Assembly (NCBI GenBank): GCA_916613615.1
Contig: OU744731.1
Coordinates: forward strand, 59,154,289 to 59,218,288
Direction of reading: 5' to 3'
DNA: 64,000 nucleotides
Origin: Steromphala cineraria
Taxonomy: Eukaryota > Mollusca > Gastropoda > Trochida > Trochidae
Shown here: piece after piece, positions 24,966 to 36,540 of the stretch
How positions within the stretch are numbered: the stretch's first letter is position 1
Layout: every line of letters begins with the position of its first letter
Notes under the pieces: generated by a model
What the model saw: the letters and a program-made list of their open reading frames with translations, nothing else
Told to the model about the DNA's origin: nothing
Databases searched by the model: none
Made by a program: the position numbers and the translations under genes

Positions 24966-25057
24966 AATCAGGCATCTCCCATTCTATCCCACAAACTCGG
25001 CGTAATATAACAGAGGCTAAATCAACACGAGTTGATCTGCCTCTGTGGGGAGAAAAT
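24966..25057 (+). mobile_element. CATTCTCTCCCC MITE, 3' end only
   Basis: It starts at AATCAGGCATCTCCCATTCT and ends with TGATCTGCCTCTGTGGGGAG. The same 5' breakpoint occurs at 63717, so this truncated copy marks the ancestral W-Q junction. Confidence 0.75.
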
Positions 25058-26760
25058 GGTTTAAATATTGATTATTTTAAATTTTCTGTGGGTAATTTAT
25101 CAATTTTGTAGACATCTATTGGATAAAACAATAAACCAATTAATTCTATGAACATGACATTATGAAAACTTTACTGTTGTAAATTGTAATATGTTATCCA
25201 CTGAAGCAACTAAAATTATATCACGTAAGTTCGCTGCAAATTATAACTTGCACGTTATTATGGTGAAAGATAAAGGCCTTTGGTATAAGGTTCCATTACA
25301 CAATGCGAAGACTTCTAAAATCAAGTGACTGCTGTCAAAAGTAATAACTCAAATGTCATTTATACTAATACTTTCCGACAGATTGTACTTTGAATAACCA
25401 TGGAAGTAAATGTGAAACCAGAAATGTCATTGTGGGAGTAGACATTACATTGGATTCGGTCAATAATAGCAATACAATCTGATCACTTCTCTTAATGACC
25501 AGCGGCTTCCCACGCTTTTTATCGAAATAGATTTTGATTCTGATCTTGCAACATATCCAATTTACCTTCGTCGAATTTGTTAAGTTTTAGCAATCGGTAA
25601 ATGTCAAAATACGAGTGTCTCGTTTGTAGATTCTTTATCAGGGATAGTAGAAATCTTTCCATATAGATCGAAGTTAGGAATCTTAGCAGCCCTGAATAAT
25701 GACAAAAACTTAGTATGGCTTACTGTATTTTCGGAATTGGCTATCAATAGCCATTAAGGACCAGTGACGATTCAATTCAATCGTTTTATTGTTGCAGGGC
25801 CATTTCACCCTTAATTAATTACATCAAATATATAACACATGAAAATTACACACGTGCGCGCGCGTTGAAGGGTTTCTCTTCTTATACGAAAAACATTATA
25901 TAAGAATTTCCCTAACATGAACATATAATCTTTTGATTCATTAGGTACTTCAAGCCATTTATATTTCTATAATTAGTGAACTGAAAAGGTACACCAAAAC
26001 GAAGCGATATGTATATTGGACAATGATGTACAATATGAATTTCTTCTCCAGAACATTTAGAAGAAGAGCACATTGTATTCCAAGACGGTTGTAACCGCTT
26101 CTAAAAATAAGCAAAGGTTTCATGTATATTGCATTTTTAATTTCATATATATACATGTTACAGGTAAATGATGGTTTTAATCTGGAATAAACTTGTAGAG
26201 TGTCTGAATTACCAGTTTTATCTTGTACATTCTATTAATCTTTCCTTAAAAAATCTTAGAAACAAATCTATATCCCCCACTCCCTGCTGTGCCTAAAACC
26301 ATAAGTGAATAAAAGCTGCTTATTGTTTGATACGCAGTTGTTACGTTTTCTATCACAGGTTAATTAATTTTAACATTAGATATGATTGGTGTGGATACCT
26401 ATAGCTGGCGAAATAGTCAACCTCAACCAATAACTGATGCAGATCATATAAGTGTTTACATATTAGGGATATCTCCCGTTGTCACCATACATGGCAGCAT
26501 TTGGGAAATATCAATTAAACATTGAAAAGAATTACAAAATGATCTGTGAACGATTTCGAGCTGAATTTTTTTCTTATATTCCCATTTTCACTTCCATAGA
26601 TCAAGATTTTATCTTTAATGGCTCACGAATAGGTATATCAAATTTACGACGATTTTTTTCACAAGGTTGGTCATTATCTGTTTTTGTAAATGTTTTGTAA
26701 AAGATTTGCAATATTTTTTTAACGCCGTTTACAGTTTATTTGCGTTAAATTTTTGGCTTT
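25058..26760. repeat. Modules Q (part) and X, copy 2
   Basis: 25058-25930 matches 15494-16330 and 43220-43950. About 26035-26740 matches 44620-45290. A GCGCGCGCG run at about 25856 is a short CG microsatellite in this copy. No coding frame is shared by the copies. Confidence 0.7.
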
Positions 26761-26764
26761 AACT

Positions 26765-27115
26765 TATTAGGGGCCACAGGGCCACCAAAGCTTCAATTTA
26801 TAATCTTCACAAGTCAAGGAGTCTGTACACAAAGTTTCAGCTTTCTATGCCTCATGGTTCTGGAGAAGAAGATGAAAATAGGATTTTATGGCGTGGCTCC
26901 TGTGGCCCTTATTAGGGGTCATAGGGCTACCAAAGCTACAATTTATAATCCTCACTAGCCAAGGAGTCTGTACACAAAGTTTTAGCTTTCTAGGCCTTAT
27001 GATTCTGGAGAAGAAGTCAAAATTCCACAAAGTTTATGGACGGACGGTTGGACGGACGGACGCGGACACCATGCCATGCCATAAGCCCATCGGGCCTTAC
27101 AGGCCAGATGAGCTA
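26765..27115 (-). mobile_element. Third TAGCTCATCTGG-type element, truncated
   Basis: In minus orientation it ends at 27115 with GGCCAGATGAGCTA, preceded by the GGACGGACGGACG and CCATGCCATGCC tracts. Only about two ~145-bp units remain, and the AGAGCCAATGGCTCT end is missing. Confidence 0.7.
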
Positions 27116-27119
27116 AAAC

Positions 27120-29250
27120 TTGATTCATTTGAATCAATTCATTTAAGATACCAGCTGTGTCGTAAAACAAAATAAGTTGTTTACTAAGACATATTTAAAA
27201 CATGAACTGGTTGAAATGTAAGTTCATCATTTATCTATCAGTTTACTTTGATGTTGACAGATGAAACCAGAAATATATACTACTCAAAAGAATCTAAGGA
27301 ACACTTGTTTAGTGTCCCATATACACTGAATACCTCAGCTCATGGTGAAAATTATGTTTTTTATGAAATAAACACTATCTTACTGACATATTGGAATCAA
27401 ATTCTGCGTTTGACGCAGGTGCTGTTTTGTACTTTGATGTCAGAAACAAGGCAGGGGTTGAAAATGAAAATCACAAATGTCAGATAGCTCAATTTTAAAA
27501 CATTGTGATCTTGTCTTGGGAGACTTTATCGCTTTGAAACGCATATCACTGGTAGAGAAAGAGTCGATAAAGCCATTTTCATTTACAAATGCGATTAAAA
27601 ATTACAAATTTCCAAAATAAATCAAAATTTCAAAAAATTCTTTAAAGTTTAAAAAGCTGTTACCTAACGCCAGGTTTGCATGTGGGTATGAACAAAACTT
27701 CAAACAAAAACCTTCTCTTTGAGCTGCTGACATTTAAAGTTGCTGCAATTGATATTACAACTTGAGTGTTCCTTAACTTCTTTTGAGTAGTATATATACA
27801 GACTTATGTGCGTTTAGAGTTCTGTGAGGCAAGATGTCGTATTTTCATAATGTAAAAGAAACTGAAATTGGATTTCGTAGCACGATTATCAACAAGCTCT
27901 CTAAATTGAATTGACTTGCGTGGAAGTAAAAAAGTACATTAATAATTCAATTAAAAAATAATATGATGTCTTGGCAATAGTCTAAAACGAGAGAGGAATT
28001 GGAGCTGGCTGGAACTAACTGAAATGGGGCGTGGGTTTCGATACCTTCAGAAAATAAATTTATTTGACGACATACTTAAGATCATCTTAGAAATTTAAAT
28101 GCTAGCGGAATGGTGAATGCTGTTATCAATATCACGACTTCTTCCTGGTCAAACGTTTTCCATTTAGATCTTCTTCCTAAGATACAAAATGACAAGATCA
28201 GCAAACGACCCCCTAGTCATTGTAAGTCCAAACGTTCCCGCTGCAAACAAAAAGGTTTTGCGACAACCCCTCGATTCCAACGCCTTCATAGTAACATAAA
28301 ATATATAAAGGAGGATGAAACCTAGTACATACCCTATCGCCTTTTTCGTAGGCTGCCACGCTTAGGTGACATGCAATCGAATAAAACTTTGAGTAAACAT
28401 ATCTTTAGATGTTATCACCACTCACGGAATCTACCAGTACTTTGTATTCATTTCTGCAAATCCAACGAATGCCAATTTTCACGCTCAAAGTATCCATCTC
28501 GGCACAAATGGCTACCGGAAGGAAGGGTGCGACCGAATCAAGCTCTGTGATTGGTCAAACTCATCAAAGAAATCAAACTGACTCGGCACTAAATACTTAT
28601 TTTCACATTTTCATGTTATTTCCATTATCTGTGAAAAATTCTTGAAACTATATTCACATAGGGTACCAAAGTGAACGCATCCATTGTACAAACGCTACTT
28701 CCATTTTGAGTCTTTATGATGATATGGAGCAATGCTTTTGCCAATAACAAGTGATTTGGTTTTGTTAACTGGATTCCTCTTACATGCTCTTATTATATAG
28801 TTATGAATCATTTAGTTATAAAGTTGTAACCGCAATTATTCCAGGAAGTATTACAGCGAGCCCAGAACATCTCAAATATTGAGTAAAGTGTGCCTAGCAT
28901 TTCCTGCTTAACACTAACATTCACTTCCTCTGTTCATAAATGACTTCAGTAAATTGCAATCTAAGTGACGGAATATATTGGTAATTATAACCGACAGTTG
29001 CATTAACAATGCGCATTTCAATAATTGAACTGCATTTTCTGTTATGGTCATAGCGACAAAAGAGAGCTAATGAATTGAACGGGTCAATGTCAAAGTCAAT
29101 ACTTATTAGTAGTGGTAACGCTGTTAAAGTCATTATTTTTTATTTGATCGGTCCTTGATTGGACAAATGACTATATTAACTAAAGTTATAATTGTTTTGA
29201 TCAGCTGTTTTTCTCAGAATTCGATTGCGAATATTGCTAATTGAATGTAT
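27120..29250. repeat. Modules Y, S and Y2, copy 2
   Basis: It matches 52540-53905 with deletions. 27250-27780 contains sequence absent from the third copy. A diverged Y2 match is also visible at about 38150-38410 (ATATATTAGTGATTATACTT). Confidence 0.65.
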
Positions 29251-29252
29251 GA

Positions 29253-29560
29253 GCATTCTCTCCCCACAGAGGCAGATCAAGTCAAGTTGATTTAGCCTCT
29301 GTTCTATTACGCCGAAATCCGTAAGTTCCGGCAGTTTCCCCTGGCGGAAAAAACTTTCGTCTCAATACATTTGAATTTCTTTCTCAAATGACAAGGCTTC
29401 TCGCATGGAAATGGTGGTTCATATAACAATGCCTTTACCTTGTTTCAGTAGAAAAAATGATGAGTTAAGAACAGCGTCGCTGATTGCACAACTAATTTTG
29501 ATTGCCTCCAATCAGGCATCTCCCATTCTTTCCCACAAACTCATCGTAATAGAACAAAAA
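29253..29560 (+). mobile_element. CATTCTCTCCCC MITE, right end missing
   Basis: It begins CATTCTCTCCCCACAGAGGC and is recognisable to about CCCACAAACTCATCGTAATA. The right inverted end is lost at the same point in the copy at 53903, so the loss predates duplication. Confidence 0.75.
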
Positions 29561-29696
29561 AAACTCTATCTGGGAACAGTGGCGATAACCTTTATCGTCA
29601 CTCTACTGAGTGGTGACGGGTTCGTCCAAACGGCAGCTCAACTTAAAATTTTTTTGACGTAATAAAAAGGATTTCATCATATAATAAATAGAATAT

Positions 29697-29848
29697 CTGT
29701 CTTTTCTTGACAAATACCATGCTTATCTCGTGAGGTAGAAAAGTTCAAAATTTTCACTCGTAGCTGCGCCACTCCTGCAAATATAAACTTTCTACCTCAC
29801 TCGATGCGATAAACATGGTATTAGTCAAGAACAGACAGGTATCCTCAA
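29697..29848. repeat. Long imperfect hairpin, copy 1
   Basis: The left arm (TTCTTGACAAATACCATGCT, TGAGGTAGAAAAGTT) is inverted in the right arm (AACTTTCTACCTCA, CATGGTATTAGTCAAGAA). The arms are about 45 bases, around a ~45-base centre. The structure is conserved at 54345-54490. It could be a foldback transposon relic or a structured RNA; nothing in the sequence decides which. Confidence 0.75.
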
Positions 29849-30535
29849 TTTATTACGTAATTAGGGGTGATATACTCTATTCTATCATTGAAATAAAACC
29901 TTTCTCTGGGAACAGTGGCGTAACGAGTGGCGACAAGAATTATCGAAACTCGAGTGAAGTCAACAACAGACATCTTAGCTTCAACATATTATTTCTTCAT
30001 TTTTGTTCTTGCGCCTCACGAAAACTCATAATGATAGTCAATCGATTTTTATTCAGTCAAACCTGAACCAACGCAAATTTATGCAAATTAAAATGGAAAT
30101 GATTTCATTGACGTCCTTCCTATTATTGATGACCACATTCGAAATTCAAGACATGCTTTAAATGATATTGCAACTGTAGTTATCTGCATAACGCTAATCT
30201 CATAAGACAAAGTGGCTTGGGACCTGTTTTGTTTTAAAAGTTGGATTTGAAAGTAAGATCTTCAAATGATTTTTTGTGTACTTTTGAATGATTAATCAAT
30301 TCTCAAAGTACTTTTTAAAAACATTTGAGATGAGATATTCGTATTTTAAGTATTATTGTCAAGAGAAAATCACATATTTTCAGATTGGTTTCATAACCAA
30401 AGACATAAAAAATAGAAAATAATTATCAAGGGATATATATCTAAGGAGACTTTTTTGGTCAAAATCGTATGATATTTCCAACTGTCAATAGAAAAGATTT
30501 CTTAACACTAACCAGTTACTTCCTTATTTTAAAGA

Positions 30536-31046
30536 TTTTATTTATTATTATTATTATATGGATATTTATATAGCGCGCATATCCAACCACTCGTGGTTGC
30601 TCAAGGCGCTTACATTTTCCCCTGGTCAATGGCATTCTTTCACCGTCCGATCATTTTTTTCAATTCAACTCCCTGGGGAGTATTCAACCGGCATCCATAT
30701 GTGACGCTCAGGTTAGGGACCATTCTATGCCTCACAGGGTACCCATTCACAGCTGGGTGAACTGAGACACATAGTCACAGCAGTTTGTCCAACACTGCTG
30801 AACGCTGATAACCGACAGCTCGGCGTATGCACGTGTTCATGTATCCACCATTCAGCCACTGACATGAATTCATGGGATCTTTTAAGTGCGCAGTTTTTGT
30901 TGCACTACACACTAGGGCTCCAGGGTGACACTTATAGAGTTCTAACAGAGGTGAACTCTAGGTTTTTACACCTTGGCCTGGATGGGATTCGAACCCCGGA
31001 CCTCAGCAACGTGAGACCAGCGCTCTTGCCGACTGAGCTATCCCGT
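30536..31046 (-). mobile_element. tRNA-derived SINE (second family), full-length
   Basis: On the minus strand it starts CGGGATAGCTCAGTCGGCAA (A-box region), with B box GGGGTTCGAATCCC about 45 bases later. A ~400-bp body follows, then a 3' end containing GCGCTATATAAATATCC and an (ATA)-type microsatellite tail. The head cannot pair as a full tRNA acceptor stem. The T copies at 18.8 and 55.2 kb lack it, so it inserted after the module duplicated. Confidence 0.8.
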
Positions 31047-31089
31047 AAAATTGATTTAACTTAATAGTTTAGTTGGTTAAACAGATAAT

Positions 31090-31396
31090 TTTAAAGGGGC
31101 ATTAGCACGTTTTTTGATAACTTTACATTGTAATTTTTTCACTGACAAGTGTACGTTAATGCTAAATGTATTATTTTGAAAGTGTCAAAAATCTCATAAG
31201 ACAAACCAATTATCTATAGTCAGAGGACAAAGTATGAAGATTCACCTAAATTCCATTGGCGGTCATTTTGTGTGAACAACTTTTATTCATTTTGTGTAAG
31301 AAAAAGGAATCTCATGGCTAAACTTTACATCATATATTTGAATTATTAATGCTACATTTAGTTTATATACATTGTCTTTCAATTACTGCCCCTTTC
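31090..31396 (-). mobile_element. TTAA MITE with its empty site preserved in a paralogue
   Basis: It starts TTAAAGGGGCATTAGCACG and ends CTGCCCCTTTCAA; the last TTAA has mutated to TCAA. Module T copy 1 reads ACTTTAAAGCTGAAACC at the same place (about 18850), the uninterrupted TTAA target. The copy at 55235 has the same insertion with its far end deleted. Confidence 0.8.
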
Positions 31397-31599
31397 AAAG
31401 CTGAAACCAAAATACAAAACGTAGTTTCGACGCAAGAGCAATATTTTCAGTTTGTATTATTGTAGTACCATTACCAATTTAGTCGTTGTTTCTCAACATG
31501 TCAACAACATAATCATTCTCAAAATCTACATTGTCATGTTAAGAGTTATATCTTCAGCCAATTAATTTCCCTAAGCATCACGTGATAGTTTTGAATATA

Positions 31600-31894
31600 G
31601 GGGCTTCAATTGAAAGACAATGCATTTAAACAAAATGGAGCAGTAATAATTCAAATAAATAATTTAAAGGTTAGTCATGCGATTCCTTTTTCTTACACAA
31701 GGGTGTTCACACAAAATGGCCGTCAATGGCTTTTATGTGAATCTTCATACTTTCTCCTCTGACTATAGATCATTAGTTTGTGTTATGAAAATTTTGACAC
31801 TATCAAAATGATACATTTATCATAAATTTACTATAATCAGTGGAATATTTAAAAATATGAAATTATCAAAAAACGTGATACTTCCCCTTTAACG
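31600..31894 (+). mobile_element. TTAA MITE, 5'-truncated (copy of 19061)
   Basis: It begins after GAATATAGGGGCTTCAATTG and ends CTTCCCCTTTAA. It shares its upstream flank (CATCACGTGATAGTTTTGAA) with the copies at 19.06 and 55.6 kb. Confidence 0.75.
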
Positions 31895-32596
31895 ACAAAA
31901 CAATATAAAAAGAATGACATTTTGAAATGCAGCAAGGCAATATATAAGAAATCGTCAAAATAAATCATGGATTTATCCCATATTTCTAAAATAAAACTAT
32001 ATACAAAGACAAATACATTTAATCTCTGGGCTTGTTTCTTAGGACCTGACATTGGAATACTTGTAGATCAAGTCTATAAATCATCAACAAATAGTGAATA
32101 GAGATTTATACTTTTTCCCATAAAAGTACAGCAACGTTTACATAAATTTCTTTTCTTTATCGTTTGTTTTCTTCGTAAGACAACACAAACATAAAACTTG
32201 TGATAAAATTAGTCGAGATGAATTGGGCTTTTACTCCGCCCACCTATTTGTAATAGTTTATTTAGTTCTGCTTTGTTTCAATTCTGGTTGACAAATCAAG
32301 TAAGACTTTGTTTAGCATGTTCAATAATGCAATCGGACATCGTGGATAAGTCCTTTGCATATATGAATGTTTTTTTCTGATTCTTGCGATTGCATCGCTA
32401 TATCTTATTGTTTGATTTATCAAAACAGCTTCCATACTGTCTTTCAACTTCATAACACATTTAAAAAACATACAGTTTACGGCCTCGCAAAGTACAGTTA
32501 TCCCTGTCAATTGCCATTGCTAAATTTTTTATTTTGATAAGAAAAACATGAAATGTTGTAATCTAACTAACAAAACGTTTTTTCGCTTTGTGTTTC

Positions 32597-32937
32597 AAAG
32601 GGGCGGTAGGAATACAAGACGTTGTCAGGAGAATGAAAAGAAATAGTTCCAATTGAAAGATGATGTATTAAAACTACACGAAGGAGTATTAAATCAAATA
32701 TATTACGTTCAGACATGCAATTCCTTTTTCTTATGATATGAAATAAAGGTGTTCACATAAAAACGGCAGCCAATGGACCTTATGTGAATCTTTATAATTT
32801 TTTCTCTGATTATGGATGATTGGATTGTGTAATGATATTGCTGACACTAGCAAAATATTACATTTAGCACTGACGTACAATTATCAGTGAAAAATTTAAA
32901 ATAAATGTTTTTCAAAAACATGCTACTGCTCCTTTAA
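32597..32937 (+). mobile_element. TTAA MITE, decayed
   Basis: The left end is reduced to AAGGGGCGGTAGGAAT and the right end is ATGCTACTGCTCCTTTAA. Internal landmarks remain recognisable. Confidence 0.65.
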
Positions 32938-33894
32938 GCGATGCTTACAACCCTGATGTTCTGAACGTGAGGCATAAGTATCGCAAATAATACAACACTT
33001 CACATACACACCATGATTGTATGGCTAAGCAGTTTCCCACTTGATCAATTATATTAATGACTCTATCGACTGATACCCTGAAGGCTATACCACAGGAGGG
33101 TTATAATGCTGATTTGTACTCAAGCTAATGGGTCAATGAGGTATTTTGTCCAACTAAATATGGCAAAATTAATGAAGAATCACAACTGCCAGTCCGTATA
33201 CATACATTTCGACGTCATAGGTGAACTGTGACGTCAAAGCATTGTGTATTATGTGACATCACAATGAAACAATGATATATTGCCCTAGGGAACCATATAA
33301 AAATATGAATCTCTATATGACTAGCCTCGTGGATAATAAAGTATTATTCACAATGGATAAACCACATCATTAGTTACTACACTTATGCAATAACCTTTTA
33401 ATCATCATTGGTGTGCATTATAAGACACAAGTTTTTTAAAACAATGCATTTCAATAAACAACGAATTTTACACAATCGATGAAGATAATCGATGAAAACA
33501 AAATCAGACTTGATGCAAATGAGGAGATGTCTAATAAGTGAATTGATAAACGTACCTTAGATAGTGTAGTTTCCTCATGCAAAAGCCTGTAATACATTTG
33601 CATTGAAAATATCATCTTGGTATTAGATATGTAATGTAGTGTCATGTTGTTAATATATTCCAAAGCTCTCATGTCAAATTTGCCTTATATCAGTTGAAAT
33701 AAACTGGTTTCTGTATTTGTTCTTTTTCCTATCTTGCATCTTAAATGCAATAGGATTTATCTAAAATTTGCAATCACATGTTTGTTTGTAAGGGTTAGAT
33801 GATAATTCAAGGCTTACTTTCAGGACTCAGTTAGGATAATATCCAGAAATGTCCATAAAGGCACATATATGGAATATGATATATGAGTCTCCGT

Positions 33895-34300
33895 GCTATA
33901 CTATGTTTACGACACGAATGGTTAAATATTAGTATTTTCTGAGCAAGAGCGAGGGATATACTGATATTTAGGCATGAGTGTTGTAAACATAGTATGTCAT
34001 GAGCACGAGTATAATATTCTGTTTATTAGCGTTGTCCCAAAACTAAAGAACATACTCTAAACCTACTTCGCAACATAGGTGGATTAGCAGCTGCCAGCCC
34101 GTATAAAATTAAATAAAATACTCAAATCCTTCTTCTCAGGATAGGTGCCGTATACATTGTGACGTCATAGGTGAACCCTGACGTCAAGGCATTGTTAATA
34201 GCGTGACGTCATAAGGACAAAAATGATACTTTGCCCTAGGGCAACATAAGAAAAATATGAACCTCGATATGACTGCCCTAGTAGGTAATAAATGACATTA
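33895..34300. repeat. Foldback-type repeat with clustered TGACGTCA octamers
   Basis: The left part is a hairpin (ATACTATGTTTACGACAC against GTTGTAAACATAGTAT). The right part has TGACGTCA at 34160, 34179 and 34204, followed by a TGCCCTAGGGCA palindrome and AACCTCGATATGACTGCCC. Related copies lie at about 22505-22790, 59100-59460 and 59940-60345, with partial copies at 33205-33345 and 37935-38015. Confidence 0.65.
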
Positions 34301-34304
34301 CTAT

Positions 34305-34375
34305 TATTATTATAATATGGATATTTATATAGCGCACATATCCAACCACTCGTGGTTGCTCAAGGCGCTTACATA
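34305..34375 (-). mobile_element. 5'-truncated SINE tail
   Basis: It carries only the 3' end of the SINE at 30536 (AACCACTCGTGGTTGCTCAA, TATTATTATTATAATATGG). Severe 5' truncation with a retained tail is typical of target-primed reverse transcription by a LINE partner. Confidence 0.75.
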
Positions 34376-34699
34376 AATAAATAGTTCATTAACTTTTTCC
34401 GAAATCGATAACTGACATTAATAACTTATATCTACCAATACCCTGAGGATAGCAACGGCGGGGATGTTTTAGGTGTCATCGGTACTTACACTAATGAGCA
34501 TATTCATCCGATATTTCATTGCAACATAGAACACTCTGAAGTAATTCGGTCCCCCAGTATTATCAGTGGAAATTGGTCTGAGTGATGTACAGCATTAGTT
34601 AATGTTAAGATAAGCTCTGAATTAATCATTTTTGTTGATCAATAAAGTTTGCTTCAATTCAAATTTCTTATCATTTTTCATCTTTGACAAAAGTATTGT

Positions 34700-34893
34700 T
34701 TAAAGGGACGGTAGCACGTTTTTTTTATAATTATATATTTTAAATATTTCACTGATAATTGCATGTTAATGCTTAATGTATTATATTGAAAGTGTCAACA
34801 ATTTCATAACACAAGCCAATCATCCATAATCAGTGGACGAAGTATGAAGATTCACACAAAAGCCATTGGCGACCATTTTGTGTAAACACCCTT
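34700..34893 (-). mobile_element. TTAA MITE, half deleted
   Basis: It starts TTAAAGGGACGGTAGCACG and ends in the middle at CCATTTTGTGTAAACACC, beyond which module W resumes. The intact paralogues are at 23129 and 60689. Confidence 0.75.
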
Positions 34894-35802
34894 ACATGTA
34901 CCTATGAGGGTTTAACAAATAACATCTGTCATATAGGTCGATAGATTCGATTTGATACAGTAAAGGAATCTTCCCGCGAAGTACGTTCTCTGTAAAATAA
35001 ATGTATTAAAAATATTTTAAAAAAACATCAGAAAAACATTCTTTGAAGGTTATGGACAGGTTATCTTTGACGTGTCATCTATTTGTACACGTGTTTATAA
35101 TAAGTAGGGATAAATCGGTCAAATGACACTCTAATGTGACCTTTCAAGTTGTAATAAAACATCAATTTACGCCATCCTATTTCAAGAAACCAATATCTTC
35201 CGCATCATTATTCTGTCCCTGTAACTTGATTTACGTATGATTGTGTTTATTACACATTCAAAATAATTAAAACTGATGCCTTTTCTAAAGATAAGGACTT
35301 TAAAAAATACAAAATGCTATAACAAATACAAGCTTGATAAAGAATTATATTGTAAGATAGGGCTTCGGCAAATTGAGAAAAACATTGGTTATAAAAGTGA
35401 TGGAGCTACCGTTTGATTCGTTGAAGTTACCAAATTGATCTGTCTGTCAGTCAGACTCTCTTATCCTGTTCCACTAACAATGATTGATTTGTATGTACCT
35501 GCTTCCTAGGGTTATGACGTTCAATGACGATACATTTTCATCCAATTTGAAATAATGGAGTTTATGTTTCAAAAGATTTCAGATGAAAACTCACATTTCC
35601 GATATTCTATATCAATGTTCTTTATTGAAACTAGTTACACTGACCTAGATTTTTTAATCTTATCGACGGCGTAGACTAGCTCAAATTTGTGTATTACGTA
35701 CTAAATAACACATGATGGAATTTTTAGTCACGTTTTACAAGTACAAGTGACAAAATAATCCAACTTAGTGTAAACATAATCGGTAGGATGATTTTACATT
35801 AA

Positions 35803-36235
35803 CTGATATTCTCATGACATTTCTTCGTACATACCCGTCTTATTGTATTAACAAAAACGCTGAAATGTCTGCGTTAAATTTCTCAAATATATTATTGAAA
35901 TATTTCTTCGTACATACCCGTCTTATTGTATTAACAAAAACGCTGATATTCTCATGACATATATTCGTACATACCCGTCCTATAGTATTAACAAAAACGT
36001 TGATATTCTCATGACATTTATTCGTACATACCCGTCTTATAGTATTAACAAAAACGCTGATATTCTCATGACATATATTCGTACATACCCGTCCTATAGT
36101 ATTAACAAAAACGCTGATATTCTCATGACATTTATTCGTACATACCCGTCTTATAGTATGAACAAAAACACTGATATTCTCATGACATTTCTTCGTACTT
36201 ACCCGTCTTATAGTATTAACAAAAACGCTGAAATG
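35803..36235 (+). repeat. 57-bp minisatellite, about six to seven units
   Basis: The unit begins GATATTCTCATGACAT and contains TCGTACATACCCGTC and TATTAACAAAAACGC. A first copy (35803-35862) is separated by about 40 bases of the W context, then about six units run in tandem to 36235. Because 57 is divisible by three, one frame stays open across it (RTYPSYSINKN repeats), but the open frame is a by-product. The paralogous sites at about 24556 and 63298 hold one unit each. Confidence 0.85.
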
Positions 36236-36540
36236 TACACGTTAAATTTCTTAATCATGTTGTTGAAATATTTTTTCCACTCTCTTCGTTCTTCCTAAAA
36301 TGACGTTTCTGAAGACACAAAGGACTGACACATTTCACAGAACTTCTCATTTCTTTCGATTAATATTTCAAACTAAATATGATTTCGATAGAGTGATGTT
36401 ATGCATAGGCAATATCTGTGATGTTCTCGTTTCAGTAAGCAAACACCGAGGGTATTTCTGTGTGATTACTTCCTTGGGCGAAATGTATCAATTGGCAAGC
36501 ACCATGTGACATCAATAGACCAGTGTTACCAACTTGCTAC

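Larger units (their letters stand above)
29855..33180. repeat. Module T, copy 2, with two extra insertions
   Basis: It matches 18060-20650 and 54500-57185. Relative to copy 1 it carries a SINE (30536-31046) and a TTAA MITE (31090-31396). Confidence 0.8.
33280..36540. repeat. Module W, copy 2
   Basis: It matches 22330-24960 and 58960-63710. Differences include the insertion of a 5'-truncated SINE (34305), loss of half the MITE (34700-34893) and amplification of a 57-bp unit (35900-36235). Confidence 0.75.

Noticed and set aside
29405..29662. 85-residue protein, nearly identical at 54054
   Set aside because: It lies within the interior of the CATTCTCTCCCC MITE, shared only because the module was duplicated.
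30965..31046. tRNA gene on the minus strand
   Set aside because: The head of a SINE: the 3' side does not pair with CGGGATA, and it is followed by ~400 bp of SINE body.
35954..36298. Repetitive 114-residue protein (RTYPSYSINKN repeats)
   Set aside because: The frame is open only because the minisatellite unit is 57 bp. The single-copy paralogues have no extended frame.
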